Origin: Mogibacterium neglectum
GTDB lineage: Bacteria > Bacillota > Clostridia > Peptostreptococcales > Anaerovoracaceae
Assembly: GCF_030644205.1 (NCBI RefSeq)
Contig: NZ_CP128647.1
Coordinates: forward strand, 310,001 to 374,000
Length of the DNA: 64,000 nt
Direction of reading: 5' to 3'
Of the stretch, positions 54,340 to 64,000 are shown one piece after another. The notes under the pieces are model-generated. The model ran no database searches and had not been told where the DNA came from. It saw only the letters and a program-made list of their open reading frames with translations. The position numbers and the translations under genes are program-made. Every line of letters starts with the position of its first letter. The first letter of the stretch is position 1.

Positions 54340-57300
54340 ATGGCTAAAAACGATAATAATCAAGATCTTAGAAATTTTGAATCCCTACAGATCAAGTTGG
54401 CTTCAACAGATAAGATGCTTGAATGGTCTCATGGTGAGGTAACAAAGCCGGAGACTATCAACTACAGAACTCTCAAGCCTGAAAGAGACGGACTCTTCTG
54501 CGAGAAGATTTTCGGACCTACCAAGGATTGGGTGTGCTCCTGTGGAAAATACAACAAAATTCGCTTTAAGGGCATCGTTTGCCCTTACTGCGGAGTTGAG
54601 GTAACGAAGTCCAAGGTTAGAAGGGAGAGAATGGGACACATACAGCTTGTTAGTCCTGTATCTCACATATGGTACTTCAAGGGAATCCCTTCAAGAATAG
54701 GACTAGTGCTCGACATCACTCCTAAGCAGCTAGAGAGGGTGCTATATTTTGCTGCATATATAGTAACTGATCCAGGAGAAACTCCATTCGAGTACAAGCA
54801 GATTATTGAAGAAAATCAATATAATGAAGCTCGCGAAATTTATGGAAAGAACTTCGAAGCCTCGATGGGGGCAGAGGCTATCAAGAAGCTTCTAGAGAAC
54901 ATCAATGTTGACGAGGAAACAGAACTTCTCAGAGAGCAGCTCAAGAAGGCAACTGGGCAGAAGAGAATCCGTCTAGTTAAGAGACTCGAAGTTATCGAGG
55001 CTCTAAAGCAGTCTGAAAATAGACCTGAATGGATGATTCTCGAGGTAGTCCCTGTAATTCCGCCTGACCTTAGACCTATGGTTCAGCTTGAGGGCGGTAG
55101 ATTCGCTACATCCGATCTAAATGACCTATACAGAAGAGTTATAAACAGAAATAACAGGCTTAAGAAGCTACTCGAGCTTGGAGCTCCTGACATCATCGTT
55201 AGAAACGAGAAGAGAATGCTTCAGGAATCAGTTGACTCTCTAATCGATAACGGTAGAAGAGGTAGAGCGGTTACAGGTGCTGCTGGTAGACAGCTTAAGT
55301 CGCTATCTGACATGCTTAAGGGTAAGCAGGGTCGTTTCCGTCAGAACTTGCTCGGTAAGCGTGTCGACTACTCCGGACGTTCTGTAATCGTAGTAGGACC
55401 TGAACTGAAATTCTATCAGTGCGGACTTCCTAAGACTATGGCGCTTGAACTGTTCAAGCCTTTTATAATGAAGGAGCTTGTAGAGCAGGAACTAGCGCAT
55501 AACATTAAGAGTGCAAAGACAATGGTTGAGAAGATGAAGTCCGAGGTATGGGACGTTCTCGACTATGTAATCAAGGATCATCCGGTACTTCTTAACCGTG
55601 CTCCGACACTGCACAGGCTTGGAATTCAGGCATTTGAACCGGTTCTAGTAGAGGGTAAGGCTATTAAACTTCATCCACTTGTTTGTACAGCGTTCAACGC
55701 CGACTTCGACGGAGACCAGATGGCTGTACACGTACCTCTATCCGTAGAGGCGCAGGCAGAGGCTAGATTCCTCATGCTGTCGGTTAACAATATCCTTGCT
55801 CCTAAGGATGGTTCACCTATCACAATCCCTACTCAGGACATGATTCTCGGAAGCTACTACCTCACTCATGAGGGTACAGAAGATCGTAACCTTGAGAATG
55901 AGAAGGGTGACGGCAAGTGCTTTGCAGATATTGATGAGATGCTCATGGCTTATAGAAACCATGCTGTAGGGATTCACGCAAAGGTTAAGGTTAGAAGACA
56001 GGCTTTTCCTGGAGATCCAGGCAAGCTAGTTGAGTCTACAGTAGGCAGATTCATCTTCAACCAGGGGCTTCCTCAAGATATGGGCTTCGTAAATAGAGAT
56101 GAAGACCCATATTCGCTAGAGGTAGATTTCCTATGTGACAAGAAAAAACTCGGTGTTATCATCGACAAGTGCTTCAAGAAGCACGGTAATACAAGAACAG
56201 TTCTCATGCTCGACTATGTAAAGAGTATAGGTTACCACTACTCAACTAAGGCGGCTGTTACAATCAGTGTATCTGACATGGAGGTTCCTGAGGAGAAGGC
56301 TGAAATCGTTGCAGCGGCTGATAAGCAGGTAGATAAGTTTGAGGTTGCATACAGACGTGGTCTGATGACGGATAGAGAACGTTACGACAGAATCATCAAG
56401 ACTTGGAAGGATGCAACTGATCAGGTTGCTGATGCCCTGATGGATTCCCTGGGACCTCTCAACAATCTGTTCATTATGGCAAGCTCTGGAGCCAGAGGTA
56501 ACAAGTCTCAGATCAGCCAGGTTGGCGGTATGAGAGGCCTTATGGCTAATGCGACAGGACACACAGTAGAGATTCCTATTAAGGCTAACTTCCGTGAGGG
56601 TCTATCTATCCTGGAGTACTTCATTTCATCCAATGGTGCTCGTAAGGGTCTCGCTGATACTGCGCTTCGTACGGCTGACTCCGGATACCTAACAAGAAGA
56701 CTTGTAGATATTTCGCATAGCGTAATCGTAACTGAGGATGATTGTGGGGCAGAAGAAGGCGTTGAGATCAAGGCATTTACAGATGGTAAGGAAGTAATTG
56801 AGCCACTATCACAGAGAATCGCAGGTAGATTTGTTACTGAGTCCGTTGTGCATCCAGAGACTGACGAAGTTCTCGCTGCGGAAGGCGACTTCATCGAGGA
56901 TGATGTTGCAGAAGCAATCGAGGCAGCTGGGGTTGAAGTGGTTAAGATTAGATCTGTCATGACTTGTCAAGCAGAGCATGGAGTTTGCGCTAAGTGTTAC
57001 GGCAGAAACCTCGCTACAGGAACTGCAGTTCTACCAGGTGAGACTGTTGGTATTATTGCCGCTCAGTCTATCGGTGAGCCGGGTACGCAGTTGACTATGA
57101 GAACATTCCACACTGGTGGTGTAGCAGGAAGCGATATCACACAGGGTCTCCCAAGAGTTGAGGAGCTGTTCGAAGCTAGAAAGCCTAAGGGTCTAGCTGA
57201 AATCTGCGAGGGGGATGGAGAGGTTGTATCTATTGAGCCAACTGACGACAACAGAACTAGCGTTGTTGTTAAGGAGGAAGGTGGCAACCGCGAGTACATC

Positions 57301-57972
57301 ATCTCTTACGGTTCGCGACTCAATGTAAAGGTTGGAGACACTGTATACGCAGGTGGCCAGATTACAAAAGGGCCTCTCGATCCACACGATGTAATGAGAA
57401 TCCTCGGCGTTCAGGGAGTATACGAATACTTGCTGCGCGAGGTTCAGAGAGTGTACAGACAGCAGGGTGTAGACATCAACGACAAGCACGTTGAGGTAAT
57501 CACATCTCAGATGCTATCTAAGTACAAGATTGAAAAGGCTGGAGATACAAACCTGCTTCCTGGAAGTATGTATAGCATCAACGAGATTAACAAGGCAAAT
57601 GCGGAAATTGATTCAGAAGAGGGCGAGCCAGCTACATACGAGCGTCAGCTACTTGGTATCACCAAGGCTGCTCTTGCTACAAGTTCATTCCTATCTGCTG
57701 CGTCATTTCAGGAGACAACTCGCGTATTGACAGACGCTGCAGTTAAGGGTAAGACAGACCATCTGGACGGACTCAAGGAGAACGTGATGATTGGTAAGCT
57801 GATTCCAGCCGGAACTGGCATGAAACGCTACGGAGCAGTTGAGGTTGATTACGGTGACAATGAACCTCTAATGAACTCGAGCTACGATGACGAGAACATG
57901 GTTCTTAAGATGCCATCGGCTAATGTGCAGCCACAGGCAACAGCACCGCTATACGATGGGATTGAGGAATAA
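54340..57972 (+). CDS. rpoC: RNA polymerase beta' subunit
   Basis: 1210 residues. N-terminal zinc-binding CSCGKY...CPYCGVEV, the catalytic metal-binding [12 protein letters not shown], the second zinc site around [13 protein letters not shown], and the trigger-loop region [18 protein letters not shown]. Length and order are those of Firmicutes. AAGGGGG precedes the ATG. Confidence 0.98.
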   Translation: MAKNDNNQDLRNFESLQIKLASTDKMLEWSHGEVTKPETINYRTLKPERDGLFCEKIFGPTKDWVCSCGKYNKIRFKGIVCPYCGVEVTKSKVRRERMGHIQLVSPVSHIWYFKGIPSRIGLVLDITPKQLERVLYFAAYIVTDPGETPFEYKQIIEENQYNEAREIYGKNFEASMGAEAIKKLLENINVDEETELLREQLKKATGQKRIRLVKRLEVIEALKQSENRPEWMILEVVPVIPPDLRPMVQLEGGRFATSDLNDLYRRVINRNNRLKKLLELGAPDIIVRNEKRMLQESVDSLIDNGRRGRAVTGAAGRQLKSLSDMLKGKQGRFRQNLLGKRVDYSGRSVIVVGPELKFYQCGLPKTMALELFKPFIMKELVEQELAHNIKSAKTMVEKMKSEVWDVLDYVIKDHPVLLNRAPTLHRLGIQAFEPVLVEGKAIKLHPLVCTAFNADFDGDQMAVHVPLSVEAQAEARFLMLSVNNILAPKDGSPITIPTQDMILGSYYLTHEGTEDRNLENEKGDGKCFADIDEMLMAYRNHAVGIHAKVKVRRQAFPGDPGKLVESTVGRFIFNQGLPQDMGFVNRDEDPYSLEVDFLCDKKKLGVIIDKCFKKHGNTRTVLMLDYVKSIGYHYSTKAAVTISVSDMEVPEEKAEIVAAADKQVDKFEVAYRRGLMTDRERYDRIIKTWKDATDQVADALMDSLGPLNNLFIMASSGARGNKSQISQVGGMRGLMANATGHTVEIPIKANFREGLSILEYFISSNGARKGLADTALRTADSGYLTRRLVDISHSVIVTEDDCGAEEGVEIKAFTDGKEVIEPLSQRIAGRFVTESVVHPETDEVLAAEGDFIEDDVAEAIEAAGVEVVKIRSVMTCQAEHGVCAKCYGRNLATGTAVLPGETVGIIAAQSIGEPGTQLTMRTFHTGGVAGSDITQGLPRVEELFEARKPKGLAEICEGDGEVVSIEPTDDNRTSVVVKEEGGNREYIISYGSRLNVKVGDTVYAGGQITKGPLDPHDVMRILGVQGVYEYLLREVQRVYRQQGVDINDKHVEVITSQMLSKYKIEKAGDTNLLPGSMYSINEINKANAEIDSEEGEPATYERQLLGITKAALATSSFLSAASFQETTRVLTDAAVKGKTDHLDGLKENVMIGKLIPAGTGMKRYGAVEVDYGDNEPLMNSSYDDENMVLKMPSANVQPQATAPLYDGIEE

Positions 57973-58025
57973 ATAGAGGCTTGATAAAGCTGTAATCCTA
58001 GCAAATTAATCATATATAATAAAAT

Positions 58026-58065
58026 AGCCGATGCATTGACAATTCAGTGCATCGGCTGTTATAAT
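58026..58065 (+). promoter_or_regulatory. str-operon promoter embedded in a terminator-like hairpin
   Basis: TTGACA (58036-58041), an 18-base spacer and TATAAT (58060-58065). The same DNA forms a hairpin with AGCCGATGCA (58026-58035) paired to TGCATCGGCT (58048-58057), and the -35 box lies in its inner stem and loop. The hairpin probably also ends rpoBC transcripts. Confidence 0.7.
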
Positions 58066-58150
58066 GTATAGGTTCAATATACTAAGCGGAGACTGTCTAT
58101 ATGGTCACTGCTTATTTGGATGAGTTAATTTTATAAGAAAGGAGACAATA

Positions 58151-58564
58151 ATGCCTACTATTAACCAATTAGTTCGTCAGGGCAGAAAGAGTGCAGTTAA
58201 GAAGTCAGGTTCCCCAGCTCTCGGTAAGAACATGAACAACCTTAAGAAGACTCTTACTGATGTAAATTCGCCTCAGAAGAGGGGAGTATGCGTTGCAGTT
58301 AAGACTGTAACTCCTAAGAAGCCTAACTCGGCGCTGAGAAAAGTTGCCAGAGTTCGCTTGACTAACGGTATCGAAGTAACAGCATATATTCCTGGAATTG
58401 GTCACAACCTGCAGGAGCACAGTGTTGTACTAATCAGAGGCGGAAGAGTTAAGGACCTCCCTGGTGTGAGATATCACATTGTTAGAGGAACACTTGACGC
58501 AGCTGGCGTATCGGGTCGTGGTCAGGGACGTTCCAAGTATGGAGCAAAGAGACCTAAGAAGTAA
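58151..58564 (+). CDS. rpsL: 30S ribosomal protein S12
   Basis: 137 residues. [11 protein letters not shown] and [18 protein letters not shown] carry Lys at both classical streptomycin-resistance positions, so the sequence is of the sensitive type. AAAGGAG precedes the ATG. First gene of the str operon. Confidence 0.98.
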   Translation: MPTINQLVRQGRKSAVKKSGSPALGKNMNNLKKTLTDVNSPQKRGVCVAVKTVTPKKPNSALRKVARVRLTNGIEVTAYIPGIGHNLQEHSVVLIRGGRVKDLPGVRYHIVRGTLDAAGVSGRGQGRSKYGAKRPKK

Positions 58565-58588
58565 TTGATTTCGGGATATTGTCCTTAA

Positions 58589-59134
<546 letters not shown>

Positions 59135-59185
59135 TCTGAGATGACACACCTGACAGAGATTAGATAAAAGCAGGAAGGAGGAGTT

Positions 59186-61255
59186 ATGGCTAGACAATTT
59201 TCTCTAGAAAATACCAGAAATATTGGAATCATGGCCCACATCGATGCTGGTAAAACAACAACTACTGAGAGAATCCTTTACTACACAGGAAAGACTCATA
59301 AAATCGGTGAGACTCATGATGGTGCTGCTACCATGGACTACATGGCTCAGGAGCAGGAGCGTGGTATTACAATTACCTCTGCTGCTACAACCGCTCAGTG
59401 GAACGGCACAAGAATTAACATTATCGATACCCCAGGGCACGTTGACTTTACTGTTGAGGTAGAGAGATCACTTCGTGTACTTGATGGTGCTGTAATGGTG
59501 CTTAGTGCTAAGGAAGGTGTTGAGCCTCAGTCCGAAACAGTATGGAGACAGGCTGAGAAGTATAATGTTCCAAGGATGATTTTCGTTAATAAGATGGACA
59601 TTCTGGGAGCTAACTTCTTCCACGTAATCGATACTATTCACGACAGACTAAGGGCAAACGCTGTACCTGTTCAGATTCCGATTGGTTCTGAAAATATGTT
59701 CGAAGGAATTATCGACCTTCTCACTATGAAGGCTGAGGTATACGATAAGAGCGATGCTACTGGTAAGGAGTTCGAAATTGTAGATATTCCAGAGAATATG
59801 AAGGCAGAAGCACAGACTTGGCATGACAAGATGATTGAGGCTGTTGCTGAGCTAGACGAAGAACTTACTATGAAGTACCTCGAGGGAGAGGAAATTTCAA
59901 TTGAGGAACTCAAGACAGTTATAAGAAGAGAGACTATCGCAGGAAATATTTTCCCTGTATTCTGCGGATCTGCATACAAGAATAAGGGTGTTCAGATGAT
60001 GCTAGATGGCGTAGTTGATTACATGCCTGCACCTACAGACATTCCTTCAATCGGTGGTGTAAATCCTGATACTGAGGAAGAGGATGTAAGACATGCAAGC
60101 GACAAGGAGCCATTCTCAGCACTTGCATTTAAGATTGTAGCAGACCCATATGTAGGAAAGCTCGCATTCTTCAGAGTTTACTCTGGAACACTTGAGACTG
60201 GTTCTTACGTATACAACGCAACTAAGGGTAAGAGAGAGAGAATCGGAAGGATTCTTCAGATGCACGCTAACCACAGAGAAGAGATCGATAAGGTTTACTC
60301 AGGAGATATCGCAGCAGCAGTAGGACTAAAGCAGACTACAACTGGAGATACACTCTGTGATGAAAAGAAGCCAATTATTCTCGAGTCTATGGAATTCCCT
60401 GATCCAGTAATCGAGATTGCTATCGAACCTAAGACCAAAGCCGGTCAGGAGAAGATGGGTATCGCTCTCGCTAAGCTGGCTGAAGAGGATCCAACATTCA
60501 GAACATACACAAACCCTGATACAGGACAAACTATCATCGCTGGAATGGGTGAGCTTCACCTTGAAATCATCGTTGATAGACTTCTCAGAGAATTCAAGGT
60601 AGAGGCTAACGTAGGTAAGCCAATGGTATCCTACAAAGAGACTATTACCGTTGAAGTCGATGAAGATTACAAGCACAAGAAGCAGTCCGGTGGTTCTGGT
60701 CAGTATGGTCACGTTAAGTTCAGACTATATCCAAGAGAAGCTGGTTCTGGATTCGAATTCAAGAACTCCATCACAGGTGGTGCTATTCCTAAAGAATACA
60801 TCCCTAAGATTCAGGAGGGAATGGAAGCAGCAATGCAGAACGGACCTGTTGCAGGCTATCAGCTAGTAGACGTTGGAGTAGACCTATATGACGGTTCATA
60901 CCACGAAGTAGACTCATCTGAAATGGCATTTAAGATTGCAGCTACCATGGGATTCAAGGAAGCTTGCAAGAAGGCAAAACCAGTTCTACTCGAGCCAATC
61001 TTCAAGGTAGAGGTTACTGTACCTGAGAACAACATGGGTGACATCATCGGAGATATCAGCTCAAGAAGAGGATCTATTGAAGGTTCTGACATCAATAATG
61101 GTGCGGCTGTTATCAGAGGATTCGTTCCACTATCCGAGATGTTCGGATATGCTACAGACCTGCGTTCTAAGACACAGGGTCGTGGTGTATACGTAATGCA
61201 GTTCGACCACTTCGATAAGCTACCAGAGAGCTTAAAGGAGAAGGTTGCAAAATAA
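59186..61255 (+). CDS. fusA: Elongation factor G
   Basis: 689 residues. G1 [10 protein letters not shown]3 DTPGHVDF, G4 NKMD, and domain IV/V segments [14 protein letters not shown] and [12 protein letters not shown]. It drives tRNA-mRNA translocation. AAGGAGGAG precedes the ATG. The paralogue at 18059 lacks the canonical G1 and G4 sequences. Confidence 0.98.
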   Translation: MARQFSLENTRNIGIMAHIDAGKTTTTERILYYTGKTHKIGETHDGAATMDYMAQEQERGITITSAATTAQWNGTRINIIDTPGHVDFTVEVERSLRVLDGAVMVLSAKEGVEPQSETVWRQAEKYNVPRMIFVNKMDILGANFFHVIDTIHDRLRANAVPVQIPIGSENMFEGIIDLLTMKAEVYDKSDATGKEFEIVDIPENMKAEAQTWHDKMIEAVAELDEELTMKYLEGEEISIEELKTVIRRETIAGNIFPVFCGSAYKNKGVQMMLDGVVDYMPAPTDIPSIGGVNPDTEEEDVRHASDKEPFSALAFKIVADPYVGKLAFFRVYSGTLETGSYVYNATKGKRERIGRILQMHANHREEIDKVYSGDIAAAVGLKQTTTGDTLCDEKKPIILESMEFPDPVIEIAIEPKTKAGQEKMGIALAKLAEEDPTFRTYTNPDTGQTIIAGMGELHLEIIVDRLLREFKVEANVGKPMVSYKETITVEVDEDYKHKKQSGGSGQYGHVKFRLYPREAGSGFEFKNSITGGAIPKEYIPKIQEGMEAAMQNGPVAGYQLVDVGVDLYDGSYHEVDSSEMAFKIAATMGFKEACKKAKPVLLEPIFKVEVTVPENNMGDIIGDISSRRGSIEGSDINNGAAVIRGFVPLSEMFGYATDLRSKTQGRGVYVMQFDHFDKLPESLKEKVAK

Positions 61256-61338
61256 TCTTTAATATCACTAAAACTATCAGTGATGAAACAAATTTTATAG
61301 AAAATTATTTCAAATAATTCTAAATAGGAGAAATTATC

Positions 61339-62532
61339 ATGGCAAAGCAGAAGTATGAGAGAACCAAGCCACATATCAACATCGGTACAATCGGCCACGT
61401 TGACCACGGCAAGACAACTCTAACAGCAGCAATCACAAAGACTCTTCACGACAGATATGGACTCGGAGCAGACGTAGCATTCGACCAGATCGACAAGGCA
61501 CCAGAAGAGAAGGCAAGAGGAATCACGATTTCCTCAGCACACGTAGAGTATGAGACACCAAACAGACACTACGCACACGTAGACTGCCCAGGACACGCTG
61601 ACTATGTAAAGAACATGATTACAGGAGCAGCTCAGATGGACGGAGCTATTCTAGTAGTAGCAGCAACAGATGGACCAATGCCTCAGACAAGAGAGCACAT
61701 CCTGCTATCCAGACAGGTAGGCGTACCATACATCATCGTATTCCTGAACAAGTGTGACATGGTAGATGACGAGGAGCTACTAGACCTCGTAGAGATGGAA
61801 GTAAGAGAGCTACTAGATGAGTATGAGTTCCCAGGAGATGATACACCAATCATCAGAGGATCCGCACTAAAGGCACTAGAGGATCCAAGCGGAGAGTGGG
61901 GAGATAAGATTTGCGAGCTAATGGAAGCAGTAGACACATACATTCCAGAGCCACAGAGAGCAAACGATCAGCCATTCCTAATGCCAATCGAGGACGTATT
62001 CTCAATCACAGGACGTGGAACAGTAGCAACAGGAAGAGTTGAGAGAGGAACCCTCAAGGTAGGAGACGAAGTAGAGCTCGTAGGACTAAGCGACGAGAAG
62101 AGAAAGGTAGTTGTAACTGGAGTAGAGATGTTCAAGAAGACTCTTGATGCAGCAGAAACAGGAGACAACATCGGAGCACTACTAAGAGGAATCCAGAGAG
62201 ACGAAATCGAAAGAGGACAGGTACTCTCAAAGCCAGGCTCAATACACCCACACACAAAGTTCAAGGGACAGGTATACGTACTAAAGAAGGAAGAGGGTGG
62301 AAGACACACACCATTCTTCAATGGATACAGACCACAGTTCTACCTAAGAACGACAGACGTAACAGGAGATCTAAAGTTACCAGAGGGTACAGAGATGTGC
62401 ATGCCTGGAGATAACGTAGTAATGGAGATTGAACTGATTACACCAGTAGCTATCGAAGAGGGACTACGCTTCGCTATTAGAGAAGGTGGAAGAACAGTAG
62501 GATCCGGAGTAGTTACAGAGATTATCGAGTAA
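61339..62532 (+). CDS. tuf: Elongation factor Tu
   Basis: 397 residues. G1 [10 protein letters not shown]3 DCPGHADY, G4 NKCD, and the C-terminal [17 protein letters not shown]. It delivers aminoacyl-tRNA. AGGAGAAATTATC precedes the ATG. Codon use is visibly skewed to A-ending codons (CTA, GTA, CCA, ACA) compared with fusA. A strong terminator follows, so the operon ends here without rpsJ. Confidence 0.98.
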   Translation: MAKQKYERTKPHINIGTIGHVDHGKTTLTAAITKTLHDRYGLGADVAFDQIDKAPEEKARGITISSAHVEYETPNRHYAHVDCPGHADYVKNMITGAAQMDGAILVVAATDGPMPQTREHILLSRQVGVPYIIVFLNKCDMVDDEELLDLVEMEVRELLDEYEFPGDDTPIIRGSALKALEDPSGEWGDKICELMEAVDTYIPEPQRANDQPFLMPIEDVFSITGRGTVATGRVERGTLKVGDEVELVGLSDEKRKVVVTGVEMFKKTLDAAETGDNIGALLRGIQRDEIERGQVLSKPGSIHPHTKFKGQVYVLKKEEGGRHTPFFNGYRPQFYLRTTDVTGDLKLPEGTEMCMPGDNVVMEIELITPVAIEEGLRFAIREGGRTVGSGVVTEIIE

Positions 62533-62567
62533 TCATAGATTACGAGGTAGACCACTAGTATACTAAG

Positions 62568-62597
62568 AAACAGGGGCGTATGCGCCCCTGTTTTTAT
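62568..62597 (+). terminator. Terminator of the str operon
   Basis: AAACAGGGGCG (62568-62578) pairs with CGCCCCTGTTT (62583-62593), loop TATG, then T residues. Confidence 0.93.
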
Positions 62598-62708
62598 GTT
62601 CAAATATATATAAGATGTGGTATTCTATTATATGAATAATTAATAGTAATAAAACTCTATGGGGGAATTTAAATATTCAATACAGATTGAGTTTAGGAGA
62701 GTTTAAAT

Positions 62709-63800
62709 ATGCGTAATAGAGCTATGACAAAATCACTGAGTAAAAGAATAATTAAGGCTATATTCATAATAGTATTGATTATAACTATTGTCTTTGCTGG
62801 ACTTATAGTATTTATATCTTTAACTGAGTATAAGCCTGGTAAGGTTGAAAGAATAAGACTTTATGGGAACGCGTCTAAAGAAGTTAAAAAAGACGAAACT
62901 ATCAAGATAATGTCCTGGAATATAGGATATGGAGCTCTTGGTGACAATGCTGATTTCTTTATGGACGGTGGAAATCATGTTTTAACGTCTAGTAAAGAAC
63001 GTGTAAATAAGAATATCAAATCTATTTCTGGTGAGATACGTAAACAATCTCCGGATATAACCATGATTCAGGAAGTGGATAAGGATTCAAGACGTTCATA
63101 TCACATCAATCAAGTCAAAAAGTTGGAGAACTCGATAAGAGGAAGTGAGTATTCTTATGCGAGAAACTACAAAGCTGCTTTCGTGCCATATCCAATGCCT
63201 CCGCTGGGCAAAATGGATAGCGGTATAATGACTATTTCCAGATTTAAAGCTGATTCTTCAAAGCGAGTTAGCTTGCCTGTCTCCTTTACATGGCCGGTTA
63301 GAACAGTAAATCTCAAGCGCTGTCTTCTCGTATCTCGAACTAAGGTCGAGGGAACTGGTAAGGAACTGGTGTATATTAATTTACATTTAGAGGCATATGA
63401 CAAAGGCGCAGGGAAAAAGGCACAGACTAGAGCGTTAAATAGAATACTTAAGAAGGAAGCCTCGAAAGGTAATTACGTAATCGCTGCGGGTGATTTCAAC
63501 CAGACCTTTAACAATGTGGATATCAATGAATATAAGGTTCGAAAGGGCCTATGGAAGCCAGGTATTATAGATATAAGTGATTATGATTCCTCACTAAACT
63601 TCGTTATGGATAGTGCCACGCCTACATGCAGATCGCTTGACAGACCACTCAAGGGAGCAGATAAATCTAAATTCCAGTATTATGTAATAGATGGCATAGT
63701 CTATTCATCTAACATAGAGATGTTCTATTGCAAGACGATAGATATAGGATTTAGGAACAGTGATCATAATCCTGTAGTCGCTGAGATTAAGCTAAAATAA
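62709..63800 (+). CDS. Membrane-anchored endonuclease/exonuclease/phosphatase-family protein
   Basis: 363 residues. An N-terminal membrane helix (about 14-38) and an extracytoplasmic EEP-fold domain: IMSWNIGYG, the metal-binding Glu in QEVD, YINLHLEA, GDFNQTF, and SDHNPVVAEI at the end with the catalytic Asp-His pair. Relatives cleave phosphodiesters, for example sphingomyelin, nucleic acids or inositol phosphates; the substrate is unknown. GGAGAG precedes the ATG. An ornithine-cyclodeaminase-family gene follows 11 bases later and is probably cotranscribed. Confidence 0.88.
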   Translation: MRNRAMTKSLSKRIIKAIFIIVLIITIVFAGLIVFISLTEYKPGKVERIRLYGNASKEVKKDETIKIMSWNIGYGALGDNADFFMDGGNHVLTSSKERVNKNIKSISGEIRKQSPDITMIQEVDKDSRRSYHINQVKKLENSIRGSEYSYARNYKAAFVPYPMPPLGKMDSGIMTISRFKADSSKRVSLPVSFTWPVRTVNLKRCLLVSRTKVEGTGKELVYINLHLEAYDKGAGKKAQTRALNRILKKEASKGNYVIAAGDFNQTFNNVDINEYKVRKGLWKPGIIDISDYDSSLNFVMDSATPTCRSLDRPLKGADKSKFQYYVIDGIVYSSNIEMFYCKTIDIGFRNSDHNPVVAEIKLK

Positions 63801-63811
63801 AGGAGGTTACA

Positions 63812-64000
63812 ATGTTACTACTCGATGAACGAGACATAAGGAAAGTGTTCGATATGAATGATGCGATAGATTCAAATATCGAGGCATATAAGATTTTTTC
63901 TAGTGGAAATGCAGTTGTGCCGCTTCGTCAAGTTATCGCTGCTGATGAAGGAAGAGGTAACTTTGCATTTATGCCAGCATATAGCTCAAGGCTTGGAGCT
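63812..64000 (+). CDS. Ornithine cyclodeaminase/mu-crystallin family protein, N-terminal fragment
   Basis: Runs off the right edge; 63 residues seen. It starts LLLDERDIRKVFDMNDAI and continues VPLRQVI and FAFMPAYSSRLGA, the N-terminal pattern of the OCD/mu-crystallin family (NAD(P)-dependent ornithine cyclodeaminases and imine or ketimine reductases). AAGGAGG precedes the ATG. The substrate cannot be inferred from this fragment. Confidence 0.85.
   Translation, partial: MLLLDERDIRKVFDMNDAIDSNIEAYKIFSSGNAVVPLRQVIAADEGRGNFAFMPAYSSRLGA

Overview
The window comes from a low-to-moderate GC Gram-positive anaerobe of the class Clostridia. The evidence is the Firmicutes-style rpmG-secE-nusG-rplKA / rplJL / rpoBC / str gene order, a T-box on thrS, CarD, Mini-RNase III, an IspDF fusion, NiaR, and surface proteins with Cna-B/SpaA-type domains and C-terminal sorting signals. 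A Mogibacterium/Anaerovoracaceae-like oral or gut organism would fit, but that is a guess from gene style. I saw no rRNA or tRNA gene and no CRISPR array.

Layout. 1-9 kb: a PduL-like fragment, rarD, a PfoR-like membrane protein with a strong palindromic operator, niaR, T-box-controlled thrS, a CbrC-family protein, two small unknown genes, asnS. 9.4-17 kb: two very large secreted, wall-anchored proteins. 17-22.9 kb: an ISL3 relic, an EF-G paralogue, an AI-2E-type exporter, a complete IS200-type element and an IS3 relic. 22.9-30 kb: an A+T-rich defence and mobile-element island. It holds a restriction-modification system with its own HTH controller, a DpnII-type system whose two methylases look intact but whose nuclease gene is wrecked, an integrase relic, a HipA-like kinase plus DUF3037 pair, and a decayed IS200 copy. 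30-36 kb: a phosphatase, radA, a two-component system and a third surface protein with a broken signal peptide. 36-46.6 kb: a housekeeping run (carD, PIN-TRAM, ispDF, proS, chromate-transport pair, cysS, mrnC, thyA, folA, rlmB). 46.6-62.6 kb: the transcription and translation super-cluster from rpmG to tuf. The window ends in a membrane-anchored EEP-family hydrolase and the start of an ornithine-cyclodeaminase-family gene.

The most interesting region is 24.2-29.5 kb. A TTCAC-N5-GTGAA inverted repeat occurs twice between the controller/endonuclease operon and its divergent methylase. It occurs a third time just upstream of a good promoter for the DpnII-type methylases. This suggests that one controller governs both methylation systems. 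Next to them, the HipA-like/DUF3037 pair has its promoter region bracketed by an inverted repeat. A second regulatory lead is a 30-bp near-perfect palindrome at the predicted start of transcription of the PfoR-like transporter, beside the NAD-pathway repressor gene niaR.

Several genes probably start at unconventional or easily misplaced codons (ispDF at ATT, rpmG and the PIN-TRAM gene at TTG, carD, rpsG and thyA at GTG). These starts were set from ribosome-binding sites and conserved N-termini.
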